Origin: Christensenella hongkongensis
GTDB lineage: Bacteria > Bacillota > Clostridia > Christensenellales > Christensenellaceae
Assembly (NCBI RefSeq): GCF_000981035.1
Contig: NZ_LAYJ01000101.1
Span: 1-64,000 of the forward strand
DNA length: 64,000 nucleotides
Reading direction: 5' to 3'
Part shown: positions 25,841 through 33,795 of the stretch, in pieces
Layout of the letters: the number at the start of each line of letters is the position of its first letter
Position numbering within the stretch: position 1 is the stretch's first letter
Notes under the pieces: model-generated
The model's database searches: none
The model's input: the letters and a program-made list of their open reading frames with translations, nothing else
What the model was told of the DNA's origin: nothing
Translations under genes and position numbers: made by a program

Positions 25841-26053
25841 ATGAATAACGGTACAGTAAAATGGTTCAATGCAGAAAAAGGGTTTGGTTTTATTTCGGAT
25901 GATAACGGCGGGGATGATGTATTCGTACATTTTTCTGCGATTCAGACAGATGGATATAAAACACTTGCTGAAGGACAGAAAGTAACATATGACACAGAGC
26001 AGGATTCGCGTGACAGCAACAAAATCAGAGCGGTCAATGTTTGCATCGACTAA
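25841..26053 (+). CDS. Cold-shock protein
   Basis: A 70-residue single cold-shock domain with RNP1 (KGFGFIS) and RNP2 (VFVHFSAI), normal length for the family. It binds single-stranded RNA/DNA as an RNA chaperone. TTGGAGG before ATG 25841 sets the start; the longer upstream frame is AT-rich leader. A terminator follows at 26071. Confidence 0.95.
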   Translation: MNNGTVKWFNAEKGFGFISDDNGGDDVFVHFSAIQTDGYKTLAEGQKVTYDTEQDSRDSNKIRAVNVCID

Positions 26054-26070
26054 AGCAAAAGCATGAACAA

Positions 26071-26103
26071 AAAAGCTTTTCACTAAAGTGGAAAGCTTTT
26101 TAT
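26071..26103 (+). terminator. Terminator of the cold-shock gene
   Basis: AAAGCTTTTCAC pairs with GTGGAAAGCTTT (one G-T pair) around a TAAA loop, followed by TT. Confidence 0.75.
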
Positions 26104-26126
26104 TTACAGAAGATTTACGCAAATAA

Positions 26127-26154
26127 AAAACGGTGTTCATAGAACGCCGTTTTT
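26127..26154 (-). terminator. Terminator of the thioredoxin gene (bidirectional)
   Basis: AAAACGGTGTTC pairs with GAACGCCGTTTT around ATA, with an A-run on the left and a T-run on the right, so it can act on both strands. It lies downstream of the minus-strand thioredoxin gene. Confidence 0.8.
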
Positions 26155-26207
26155 TATGATTGGGGGTATAGGATAACGCAGATCACTCCGCGTTTGGTAA
26201 CCGGCTT

Positions 26208-26525
26208 TTAAGCGTTTTCGATAAAATCAATAATTTCTTCCTTCGATTTCACGCCTACAAATTTGCTCATTTTCGAACCTGCGTCAAACAGGTATACGGT
26301 CGGGATAGACATAACCCCATATTGCTGCGCGATACTCTGAGCCTCGTCCACATTGACTTTTACAATTTTAATCTTATCGCCAAGCGCGTCGGAAACCTCT
26401 TCCATAATCGGGCCGAGCATTTGGCATGGACCGCACCAGTCCGCATAAAAATCAACAAGAACCAAACCCTTATCCTGCAATACTTCCGCATCAAATTGTG
26501 CTTCATTGATATGTTTAATACTCAT
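26208..26525 (-). CDS. trxA: Thioredoxin
   Basis: A 105-residue thioredoxin with the active site WCGPC in FYADWCGPCQMLGPIM, and the cis-proline loop SIPTVYLF. It reduces protein disulfides in the cytoplasm, fed by a thioredoxin reductase that is not in this window. I start at MSIKHIN because GAGGAG lies about 10 nt before it; the 8-residue extension lacks a ribosome site. It stands alone. Confidence 0.95.
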   Translation of the reverse strand: MSIKHINEAQFDAEVLQDKGLVLVDFYADWCGPCQMLGPIMEEVSDALGDKIKIVKVNVDEAQSIAQQYGVMSIPTVYLFDAGSKMSKFVGVKSKEEIIDFIENA

Positions 26526-26621
26526 TTTATCCACTCCTCTAAAAATCATTAATTAAGGTACAATTTATATCTAAACAACAAGGGAGGGCATAAAACATTT
26601 TTATTAAAATAAATGATATTG

Positions 26622-26660
26622 TTTTTTATCTCTGAAATATACCTTTGCAGAGATAAAAAA
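26622..26660 (-). terminator. Terminator of the GtrA gene (bidirectional)
   Basis: Perfect 13-bp inverted repeat TTTTTTATCTCTG (26622-26634) with CAGAGATAAAAAA (26648-26660). It ends the minus-strand GtrA transcript. Confidence 0.8.
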
Positions 26661-26709
26661 AACCTGCGCGCAATGCTGCGAACAGGCGTTTGATTTGTTT
26701 TTTATACCG

Positions 26710-27636
26710 TTACTTTAAAAGGCCCTTGGATTCTTTAAATACCCAGTCGCGCTGGATTGTGAAACTTGCCATAAAGATCACGAGGTCCACGACGACCTTG
26801 AGAATGGTATTGACCTCGTCCCCTCCGCCAAGCAACGAGCCAATACCCCATACGAGCAGCCACGAAGCGACAAGCTGGATCGCCGCAAGGATCACAAACC
26901 GTACGGCAGTTCCTGCGGATTTAGCCTGGGACTGGAAGACCGCGCTCCTGTTAAGGATATAGGTTGCAATCGAACAAAGAATCCTTGAAAGCACTGTAGC
27001 GGTCAAAATTTTGAATTCGTCATCCAGGAAAGAAAATACCTTTTGGAATACGTAAAAGGTACCAATATCCACAAGATATGAAATAAATGCGGAAATGCTG
27101 AACTTAATGAACACCAGATATAATTTTGCGGTTTTGAGTATATTGAAACCAGGTTCTGTTTTGAGCGCGACGCCTGTTTCCACATCTTTTACGGCAATGC
27201 CCTTTGCGCGGGCTTCCAGAATAACGTTCTGTAAAAACAGCTTGTCGTTGCCCTTCATTGCAAGCATCGTTTCAAGATTTTCGCGTGACATTCCAATCAG
27301 GGAAGAGGTGATATCCTTTGTTTCGACGCCCGCCAGAAAGCAGTAAATTGTATGTGCGAGCGACTTTTTCTCAGGGGTTTTCCGCTCGCCGACGATAATG
27401 TCGGAGGGATGGGCAGAAGCATCCCCGGCAACCTTAAGTATGTCAGCCGAAGAAAAGCCATCGGCAGGATCAACTGTCACAAAGATGGAATACGTTGTAT
27501 CAGAAGCTAATTCGCGCAAACTGCTTCGAACGCTTTTTCCGGAATATACCGATACGAAAGCGCCTGCGTCAAGCAGCTCATTTTGTAGTTTTTCGTCCGG
27601 CCCAAGCAGCAGGACCGCTGTCGTTTCATGATTCAT
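26710..27636 (-). CDS. GtrA-family membrane protein with N-terminal glycosyltransferase remnant
   Basis: A 308-residue protein. The C-terminal 130 residues are a four-span GtrA domain (FIKFSISAFISYLVDIGTFY, then YILNRSAVFQ), which helps move lipid-linked sugars across the membrane. The first 165 residues look like the later part of a DPM1-type GT2 domain (DIIVGERK, SLIGMSRENLETML, VKDVETGVALKTEPG), but the early DDGSTD/DxD nucleotide-sugar motifs are missing, so catalysis is unlikely. The ATG has no clear SD. Confidence 0.75.
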   Translation of the reverse strand: MNHETTAVLLLGPDEKLQNELLDAGAFVSVYSGKSVRSSLRELASDTTYSIFVTVDPADGFSSADILKVAGDASAHPSDIIVGERKTPEKKSLAHTIYCFLAGVETKDITSSLIGMSRENLETMLAMKGNDKLFLQNVILEARAKGIAVKDVETGVALKTEPGFNILKTAKLYLVFIKFSISAFISYLVDIGTFYVFQKVFSFLDDEFKILTATVLSRILCSIATYILNRSAVFQSQAKSAGTAVRFVILAAIQLVASWLLVWGIGSLLGGGDEVNTILKVVVDLVIFMASFTIQRDWVFKESKGLLK

Positions 27637-27742
27637 AATGTTATTATTTTACCACCGAAACGCCTGAAACGCAATGTACGCCATATGGAATTTGCAGGAT
27701 CGAAAGAAAAAGTTGAGTTTTGATTTTTAACAGGCGCCGCTA

Positions 27743-27857
27743 TATAATTTTTACAGCGGTTTTGCGGAAAGCCGGCTATGTAAAACTTACGATAAATTGC
27801 TTGCATTTGCAATTTATACCAAAAGCCTGTTTCCAATCTTTTGACAAATTGCTATAA
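27743..27857 (-). repeat. Dispersed intergenic repeat, copy 1
   Basis: The reverse complement of this stretch matches 59531-59646 closely (by eye around 85-90%): both contain GCAATTTGTCAAAAG, ATAAATTGCAAAT, ATTTATCGTAAG and CGCTGTAAA blocks in the same order. The gene at 27882 starts just after it, and in both full copies the same end points at a start codon. A short terminal inverted repeat (AGCGATTT/AAATCGCT in copy 2) lies inside. It looks like a MITE- or REP-like unit carrying a TATAA element. Confidence 0.75.
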
Positions 27858-27881
27858 TTGACTGGGAAAGGAATGACGCAT

Positions 27882-28220
27882 ATGAAGGCGATCCGGAACG
27901 TTATTATTATTTTGCTTTTGTTTATTATTTTTGTTTTTGTATTTGCAGGACAGGGGACGTTTGACAAATATCTTCCGCTTAGCGAGATCAAGGGTGCAAT
28001 GATCACAGGCGTCACGGGAAGCGTATACGACCTGCAGGATGGGGATTATATAATAAGGGAAAAAGATAAAGGAAGATTTCAGGACATGATGCTGAAAAAT
28101 GGCTGGCAGATGCAGGAGCTGGGGGACGGACGGTACCAGTTTGAACGGGACGGGCAAAGCGTTACCTATCAGGAAAAGGGTTTTCTGGGATTTTTTACGT
28201 TGTACCAGCTTACCCCATAA
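27882..28220 (+). CDS. Small membrane-anchored protein, unknown
   Basis: A 112-residue protein with an N-terminal membrane span (VIIILLLFIIFVFVFA) and an extracellular part of about 85 residues with alternating charged and aromatic residues (GSVYDLQDGDYIIREKDKGR). ATG 27882 is about 10 nt after AAAGGA; ATG 27873 is a poorer choice. TATAAT at 27853-27858, at the end of repeat copy 1, may be its -10. No family recognised. A terminator follows at 28257. Confidence 0.6.
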   Translation: MKAIRNVIIILLLFIIFVFVFAGQGTFDKYLPLSEIKGAMITGVTGSVYDLQDGDYIIREKDKGRFQDMMLKNGWQMQELGDGRYQFERDGQSVTYQEKGFLGFFTLYQLTP

Positions 28221-28256
28221 GCACAGGCTGAATAGTAAAGCAGGAATTTTCAAAAA

Positions 28257-28292
28257 GAAAAGCCCCGTTCATTTCGGAAGAACGGGGCTTTT
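28257..28292 (+). terminator. Bidirectional terminator
   Basis: AAAAGCCCCGTTC pairs with GAACGGGGCTTTT (28280-28292) around ATTTCGGAA. It sits between convergent genes (small membrane protein and aldose epimerase) and can serve both. Confidence 0.88.
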
Positions 28293-28316
28293 GTATCTGG
28301 AGGGGAATGCCAAAAA

Positions 28317-29198
28317 TCAGCCTTCTATTGAAATCGTATAACTGTTTTTATACGTTTCGCCCGCTTCGAGACGGAGCATATCGCGCTTTGTCTCGAGGTC
28401 GTCAACCTCGCTGTCATAGGCCGGAACGCTCGTCCAGGGTTCGATGCAAAGGTAGGGCGCCTCGGTCTTGGGCGCATGCCACAAGCCGAGATAATTCATA
28501 TCCGGATATTCTACGCGGATATATTTTTTCCCTGTCCTGGATTTTAACGTCACAGCTTTGCACATATCCTGCAGGACGATTGCATCGTTATCAAACAGGT
28601 TATGACGCAGAGGCAGCGTGGTACCGCCTTCCAGCGGGAAGTCTTCGGTGTCCCTTGTGGTATAGCAGGTGGGGCTCATGACGATCGCCTTAGCGGGTTT
28701 TTCGCAGTCGAATTCAAGGTAGTAGTCCGTAAAGGGAACGTCTTCATTCATGGGCACGTTGAAGCCCGGATGCCCGCCGACCGCGAATATCATGCTTTGC
28801 GTGTCGTCATTTTTTACAGTGATGGTTGTTTTGAGGCTCGCGCCCTTGATCGTATAGGTGATCAGAAGATCGAAGCGGAACGGATACTGCGCCAGCGTCG
28901 TCTCATTTGCCTTCAAACGGAAGGTAATGGAGTCGAGCGTCTGTTCCTTTACTGCAAATTCGGATTTGCGTGCAAACCCATGCAGGTTCATTTCATAGGT
29001 CTTGCCCTGATAGGTATATTTTCCGTCCGTCAGGCGTCCGCAGATCGGGAACAGGTTATACGCCCTCCCGCTCCAGTACTGCGCGTCTCCCTGCCACAGG
29101 TATTCCGTATTGTCTTTTTTGCCGACAATGGATTGCAGCTCCGCGCCGACGTCCGAGATTTGAACGCGGATTGAATCGTTTTCGATCGTGTAAATCAT
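28317..29198 (-). CDS. Aldose 1-epimerase family protein (LacX-like)
   Basis: A 293-residue galactose-mutarotase-fold protein. The conserved residues are visible: NLFPICGRL, the His in LHGFARKSEF, HPGFNVP for the catalytic His, and a Glu in the YLCIEPWTS segment. It interconverts alpha and beta anomers of sugars or sugar phosphates; its substrate cannot be told. AAGGAG precedes the ATG. No sugar operon is adjacent. Confidence 0.88.
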   Translation of the reverse strand: MIYTIENDSIRVQISDVGAELQSIVGKKDNTEYLWQGDAQYWSGRAYNLFPICGRLTDGKYTYQGKTYEMNLHGFARKSEFAVKEQTLDSITFRLKANETTLAQYPFRFDLLITYTIKGASLKTTITVKNDDTQSMIFAVGGHPGFNVPMNEDVPFTDYYLEFDCEKPAKAIVMSPTCYTTRDTEDFPLEGGTTLPLRHNLFDNDAIVLQDMCKAVTLKSRTGKKYIRVEYPDMNYLGLWHAPKTEAPYLCIEPWTSVPAYDSEVDDLETKRDMLRLEAGETYKNSYTISIEG

Positions 29199-29255
29199 GG
29201 TTTTTATCTCCTTTTTTATTTTTTACCCTCAATAGTTTTTTGTCAATCAACAGGA

Positions 29256-31514
29256 TCAGTCGACATGTTTGATTTTTTCCACATTGATCGAATAATCCTC
29301 CAGTTCATTGGTCAGGTTCCTGTTATAGAATGGATCGTAAGGATACTTTTTATCCCATTTTGCGAGCCATTTTTCCTGCTCGCCCTCAAAACGCTTGATT
29401 TTTTCAGGAGTCTCTTCATAACCGCGTGTTTTGGATTCGTAATGGTAAAGCTCCGCAAACGGTGTCCACACAATGTAATAGCCCTGATCGCGCACCTTAA
29501 GTGAAAGGTCAACATCATTGAAAGCGACTACGAATTGTTCGTCAAAGCCGCCGACCTCACGGAATACCGCTGCGCGCATCATCATACAGGCGGCGGTTAC
29601 TGCGGATACGTTGTGCGTGAGGATCATCCGGGCAAAGGAACCTACTTCGTAACGGCTGAGGTGTTTATGTGAGTGCCCGGCAACCCTGCCGATTTTGAGG
29701 ACAACGCCGCCGTGCTGTATTGTGTCGTCCGGGTAATACAGCTTCGCTCCAACCTGTCCGATCTCCGGGCGCAGGGCGTGCATCGCCATTTGTTCCATCC
29801 AGTCCCCGGAAATCACGGACATATCATTGTTCATAAAGAGCAAAAGCTCTCCTTTTGCCTGCGCTGCGGCGTAATTATTGAGCGCTGCATAATTGAATGG
29901 ATGCTTCCACTCCACGATCCGTATTTTCGGATTTTTTTTGAGCGTCTCATAATAACTGAAAATCTCTTTGCCGGTACTGTTGTTCTCCACAATAATAATC
30001 TCAAAGTTATCGTAGGTCGATTTTCTGAGAATGGAATCAATACACTTTTTGAGCGTCTTTTTTTCATCCTTGTTGGGAATAATGATGGAGATCAACGGGT
30101 GTGGCTGAGGAATATCGTAGCTTGTGATGTAGTAATTATCAAGCGTATGATTCGCCACATGCGCGCCCAGCAGCCCACGCCGTAAAAAAGCCGCCTCGAG
30201 GGCTGAGCGCCCGGCTTCTATAGTATAGCTCTTTGCATCCGAGGAATAAGCGGTGGAACCCAGGGACAAACGCCAGTGGTAAAGGATATCTGAAATATGT
30301 CCAACCTTTTTTGCCTTTTCAGTCAGGCGCAAAAAAAGGTCGTAATCCTGTGCTCCGTTAAATTCTTTGCGGAAGTAACCAACCTCGTCCAAAAGTGATT
30401 TTTTGATGACCACAAAATGCGTGATATAATTAAAGGCAAGAAGCATATCCGGTGAAAAATCGGGCTTAAAGAAGGGATCGAAACGGCGCTCGCCGTCTTC
30501 TGTAAGCTTATCCTCGTCGGAATAGATGAATTCGTAATCCCTGTCCTTGTTGAGCAGCTCCACATTCGCATAAAGGGCCTGCGGCATCAGAAGATCGTCA
30601 TGGTCGAGCAGCGCAATATATTCGCCTGTCGCCATTTTGATGGCTTCGTTGGAATTGCCGGAAATCCCTTCGTTTTTTTCAAGCCGCTTGTATACGATGC
30701 GCTCGTCGCGGTAAGAGGAGATAATTTCCTCAAGCCCGTCCTGCGTGCTGCCGTCCGCAAGGCAAAGCTCCCAGTTTGTATATGTTTGTGCGATCACAGA
30801 TTCTATCATATCCCGCAAGTAACGCTCGGGCGTATTATAGAGGGGCACAAGGACGCTGATTTTGGGTGAGAACGCAAAAACGTGCGTACGCTGGGCTTGG
30901 AGTTTTTCCGGGGTTGGATCGTTGTTTTTCATCCAGTAAAGATACTGCGCATCCTTTTGCATATAAATTTTACAGGCGACGCAGCCGCCGCACTCCACGG
31001 AAAAACCGTGCCGCTTCTTTTTATGGTTTACAAGCACCCCGCAACCCTCACGGTCTGAGATAAACGTAAAATAGTGCGGAACCTGTATGGCTTTCAGGAT
31101 TGGTAAAAAGGTAAAAACCGTGTAGCCGTTATGCTTAACGTCCGTCGCTGTCATTTCGCGCAGAATTTCTCCCTTTGCATTTTTGATCGTCATCGTAAGG
31201 GTGCCGTTTCCATCCGGGTTTTGTGTCAGGATATCGACGCGTCCGATGTTGTGGGAAAGCGGCCTGGTCATAAAGCTGACGCTTTTTTCAGGATGGTACC
31301 CTGCCGGGTTTTGCGCGTCCTTGATAAAGGACTCGTTGGTAATGAGCCCAACATGCTGGTAAATATCGGTGATTGCGTCTCCAAATTGCATTTTTTGCTT
31401 TACCTTGCGCAGAAATTCCGACAGACCGTAATCCCTGATGATCGCCGTCATCCTTTTGAGCTTTTGTCCTTTTAGCTTTTTGGTCACCTTGCGTAAGTTA
31501 GCCAGTTTAGACAT
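29256..31514 (-). CDS. Large family 2 glycosyltransferase with two GT-A domains
   Basis: About 752 residues. After an N-terminal region of about 240 residues come two GT2-like domains: the first (ISVLVPLYNTPERYL, LLDHDDLL, YSDEDKL), the second (ISIIIPNKDEKKTLKKCIDS, LLFMNNDMSVI). Such tandem GT2 proteins add rhamnose or other sugars to cell-wall polysaccharides and O-antigen-like chains. I start at the 17th codon of the longest frame because GGAGG (31521-31525 on the minus strand) is 6 nt before it. A TATAAT lies at 31564-31569. Confidence 0.85.
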   Translation of the reverse strand: MSKLANLRKVTKKLKGQKLKRMTAIIRDYGLSEFLRKVKQKMQFGDAITDIYQHVGLITNESFIKDAQNPAGYHPEKSVSFMTRPLSHNIGRVDILTQNPDGNGTLTMTIKNAKGEILREMTATDVKHNGYTVFTFLPILKAIQVPHYFTFISDREGCGVLVNHKKKRHGFSVECGGCVACKIYMQKDAQYLYWMKNNDPTPEKLQAQRTHVFAFSPKISVLVPLYNTPERYLRDMIESVIAQTYTNWELCLADGSTQDGLEEIISSYRDERIVYKRLEKNEGISGNSNEAIKMATGEYIALLDHDDLLMPQALYANVELLNKDRDYEFIYSDEDKLTEDGERRFDPFFKPDFSPDMLLAFNYITHFVVIKKSLLDEVGYFRKEFNGAQDYDLFLRLTEKAKKVGHISDILYHWRLSLGSTAYSSDAKSYTIEAGRSALEAAFLRRGLLGAHVANHTLDNYYITSYDIPQPHPLISIIIPNKDEKKTLKKCIDSILRKSTYDNFEIIIVENNSTGKEIFSYYETLKKNPKIRIVEWKHPFNYAALNNYAAAQAKGELLLFMNNDMSVISGDWMEQMAMHALRPEIGQVGAKLYYPDDTIQHGGVVLKIGRVAGHSHKHLSRYEVGSFARMILTHNVSAVTAACMMMRAAVFREVGGFDEQFVVAFNDVDLSLKVRDQGYYIVWTPFAELYHYESKTRGYEETPEKIKRFEGEQEKWLAKWDKKYPYDPFYNRNLTNELEDYSINVEKIKHVD

Positions 31515-31563
31515 CCGTTTCCTCCATCGTTTTAACGCCTCGGCGTTTTTGATTGCAAACAAT

Positions 31564-31569
31564 ATTATA
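31564..31569 (-). promoter_or_regulatory. -10 element for the tandem glycosyltransferase gene
   Basis: TATAAT read on the minus strand, 50 nt before the chosen start. No good -35 is seen. It lies directly downstream of the terminator of the previous minus-strand operon, as expected for a new transcription unit. Confidence 0.45.
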
Positions 31570-31572
31570 ACA

Positions 31573-31611
31573 TAAAAAAACAGGAATATGACAGCAATGT
31601 CATGATTCCTG
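31573..31611 (-). terminator. Terminator of the zinc-ribbon/membrane gene pair
   Basis: On the minus strand CAGGAAT-ATGACA pairs with TGTCAT-ATTCCTG across a one-base bulge, followed by a run of seven T. Confidence 0.75.
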
Positions 31612-31628
31612 TTTGCAATCCAAAGCTG

Positions 31629-31838
31629 TTACATAAACTGCGAATAGACGAGCTTATATAACAGGATAAAACCGCCGATAAATGCAAAGGTTGCAAGGAG
31701 GGCGATCCAAAAAGATTTGGGAACAGGCTTTTTTTCTTCCTGTTCCACCTGTTTCAAATCCTCGAGTTGCGCCTTGCAGTGCGGGCAGAACTCCGCGGAA
31801 TCTTCGAATTTTGTTTTACAGAGAGGACAGATCTTCAT
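31629..31838 (-). CDS. Zinc-ribbon protein with a C-terminal membrane span
   Basis: A 69-residue protein: an N-terminal zinc ribbon with CPLC and CPHC knuckles (residues 4-20), an acidic/charged linker, then one membrane span (WIALLATFAFIGGFILLYKLV). The ribbon is cytoplasmic. Its start overlaps the stop of the membrane gene upstream by 4 nt (ATGA, 31835-31838), so the two act together or are at least co-expressed. Function unknown. Confidence 0.75.
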   Translation of the reverse strand: MKICPLCKTKFEDSAEFCPHCKAQLEDLKQVEQEEKKPVPKSFWIALLATFAFIGGFILLYKLVYSQFM

Positions 31839-32122
31839 TTTTCCACCTCGTTTTTTTCAGCTGCGGTTTTTGCGCGCCGCCGCACCTCGCGCCGGTAAAA
31901 CTTCAGCAGTATGCCAAAAAGCACTGTAAGCCCGGCGATTGCAACGATACACAGCCAGATATCGCTGGAAAGAAGGATGCTGCTCAGCACAAAGCAGCCG
32001 TAAGAAAAAATACTGATCTTGCTCAGGCCATTGCGGAAAAGCTCGATCAGCAATAGTACGACTCCCGCCAGAAAGGCGATTGTACCGATCGTCTGATTAA
32101 TTGTCAAGTGCGTTAAATCCAT
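31835..32122 (-). CDS. Small membrane protein, unknown
   Basis: A 95-residue protein with three membrane spans (IGTIAFLAGVVLLLIELF, ISIFSYGCFVLSSILL, WLCIVAIAGLTVLFGILL) and a basic C-terminal tail rich in Arg, Lys and Glu. Coupled by a 4-nt overlap to the zinc-ribbon gene downstream. No family recognised. Confidence 0.65.
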   Translation of the reverse strand: MDLTHLTINQTIGTIAFLAGVVLLLIELFRNGLSKISIFSYGCFVLSSILLSSDIWLCIVAIAGLTVLFGILLKFYRREVRRRAKTAAEKNEVEK

Positions 32123-32244
32123 AGCTTCATCCTTTGACGATATTATACCACGCGATGAGGTATAAGGACATAAAAAATTTAGTTAATTCTTGTTAACAAA
32201 GGATGACGTTTATGTTAGTATTATAATATAAAGGATATATATTT

Positions 32245-32457
32245 ATGAGTGATATTATTGATCGGACGCTCATTTTTGCGAAGCGGGAAGATAAACCGGT
32301 TATTATTGTATATGATGGAAAAAAGGGAATTTCGCAGCGGCGGGTATATATACGTAATATCGCGGAAGAAAAGATAACCGTATATTGTACTCAAAAAAAA
32401 GCAATTCGTGTTTTTGACAGAAAAGGAATCCTATCAGCGGTAATTGCAGACGAGTGA
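32245..32457 (+). CDS. Small protein, unknown (beta-rich)
   Basis: A 70-residue protein (PVIIVYDGKKGISQRRVY, IRNIAEEKITVYCTQKKAIR) with alternating strands that vaguely recall the core of WYL domains, but it is too short to assign. AAAGGATAT lies before ATG and TATAAT at 32222-32227. It begins a run of three same-strand genes ending in a PP2C phosphatase. Confidence 0.6.
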   Translation: MSDIIDRTLIFAKREDKPVIIVYDGKKGISQRRVYIRNIAEEKITVYCTQKKAIRVFDRKGILSAVIADE

Positions 32458-32466
32458 GGAACTGTC

Positions 32467-32712
32467 ATGAAGGAAAATAATAACGGCGAAGCCGAGCGTG
32501 AAATGCTACGCGAGCTGGATGAAAAAATGCGCCTCTTTGCAAAAGAACGTGAAAAATTGAACCAGATGAGCAGCAGCAGGATTGCTCTTGGTAAGCCCCT
32601 TACGGACGGCGAGCTGTTAAAGCAAAATGAAATGTGCGGCGGTATCGGCATCGATATTATGAAATTACAGGAACTGCTCAATGAAGATGAGGGAGAACAA
32701 TTTGAAGAATAG
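32467..32712 (+). CDS. Small charged helical protein, unknown
   Basis: An 81-residue, strongly charged protein, probably helical with a short coiled coil (residues 8-32). GAGGA overlaps the previous stop. Its end overlaps the PAS-PP2C gene by 11-32 nt, depending on that gene's start, so expression is coupled. It could be a partner or antagonist of the phosphatase, as anti-sigma pathways often have small helical partners; no motif proves this. Confidence 0.6.
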   Translation: MKENNNGEAEREMLRELDEKMRLFAKEREKLNQMSSSRIALGKPLTDGELLKQNEMCGGIGIDIMKLQELLNEDEGEQFEE

Positions 32713-33784
32713 CACCTATAATACGGAATATATTTCGTCTATCATCAATGCAATGAGCGATATGGTTCGTGTCATTGCCAAGGATGGCACGGTTCTTATG
32801 ACAAACGAGGCCTTTGTGAAGCGGTTTGGGGAATCGGTTGGACGGGAATGTTATGAGCCGTTTCACCAGAAAATACGATGTGAAAATTGCTTGTCGCGCG
32901 ATGTAATGCGTACCGGAGATCCGCGGCGCCTGACGCGCAAGGTCAAAGGGCGCGTTTATTCGGTGACGGTTTCGCCGCTGGCCGCCTCAGGGGATGAAGT
33001 CAATGCGGCGGTTGAGGTGTTTCGCGATATTACGCTTGACTACAACATCAAACAAAACCTGTTGATGCAAAATGCGAAAATGCAAAAGGATTTGCAGCTC
33101 GCGCGTAAATTGCAGGAGGCCCTTGTGAAGGGAGCGCTCCCCAAGGTGGATGAGTACGAGCTTACAGCAGGATTTTTCCCATGCGAAGCGGTAGGAGGCG
33201 ACATCTACGACTGCACGGTGTATGATGACAAGCTTGTTATTTACGTGGCGGACGTTTCCGGACATGGCGTTATGCCGGCGATGCTGGCAGTATTCTTCTC
33301 AAGGGTGGTTCGCGCAGCGTGCCTGATGGGCAACTTCCTTCCGTCGGAGATACTTTCCTACGCGGAAAAGGAATATGTGGATCTCAATCTTTCGGATTCG
33401 ATTTATATCACGGCATTTATCACGGTTATAGACCTTAAAACGAATCAGGCTGCGTATTCCAATGCCGGCTTTTCCGTGATGCCGGTCGTTTACCACGAAG
33501 GAAAATTTGAAGAGCTTTATATGCCGTCGCATCCATTATGCGACTGGTTTGGGGACGAATCCTACCAGGACGGCTTTTTTACGTTTCAGGAAGGCATGCG
33601 GATGCTGATTTACACGGATGGCGTAGATAATATCCACAGCGATCCAAAAGTAAAAGACCGGCTTTTTGAACTGCTTGGAAGAGAGGATTTCCGCAGCGAA
33701 GATTTTATTGATGAAGTGAGGGAAGAATTGCACAGTAACCCTGAGGACGACCTTACGATGCTGCTGTGTATGAAAAACGGATAA
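32681..33784 (+). CDS. PAS domain and PP2C (SpoIIE/RsbU-like) serine phosphatase
   Basis: A protein of about 367 residues: PAS domain (about 18-120, with CENCLSRDV and VFRDITLDY), a coiled linker (QLARKLQEALVKGALP), and a SpoIIE-type PP2C domain (about 155-365) with metal motifs GGDIYDC, DVSGHG, TDGVDN and EDDLTML. Such enzymes dephosphorylate anti-anti-sigma proteins. ATG 32681 is used; TTG 32702 with GAGGGAG 6 nt upstream is an equally good start. The target STAS protein is not in this window. Confidence 0.9.
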   Translation: MKMRENNLKNSTYNTEYISSIINAMSDMVRVIAKDGTVLMTNEAFVKRFGESVGRECYEPFHQKIRCENCLSRDVMRTGDPRRLTRKVKGRVYSVTVSPLAASGDEVNAAVEVFRDITLDYNIKQNLLMQNAKMQKDLQLARKLQEALVKGALPKVDEYELTAGFFPCEAVGGDIYDCTVYDDKLVIYVADVSGHGVMPAMLAVFFSRVVRAACLMGNFLPSEILSYAEKEYVDLNLSDSIYITAFITVIDLKTNQAAYSNAGFSVMPVVYHEGKFEELYMPSHPLCDWFGDESYQDGFFTFQEGMRMLIYTDGVDNIHSDPKVKDRLFELLGREDFRSEDFIDEVREELHSNPEDDLTMLLCMKNG

Positions 33785-33795
33785 GGAGTATACGG

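Noticed and set aside
32681-32701. Firm choice of ATG 32681 for the PP2C gene
   Set aside because: TTG 32702 has at least as good an SD; the start is left open.
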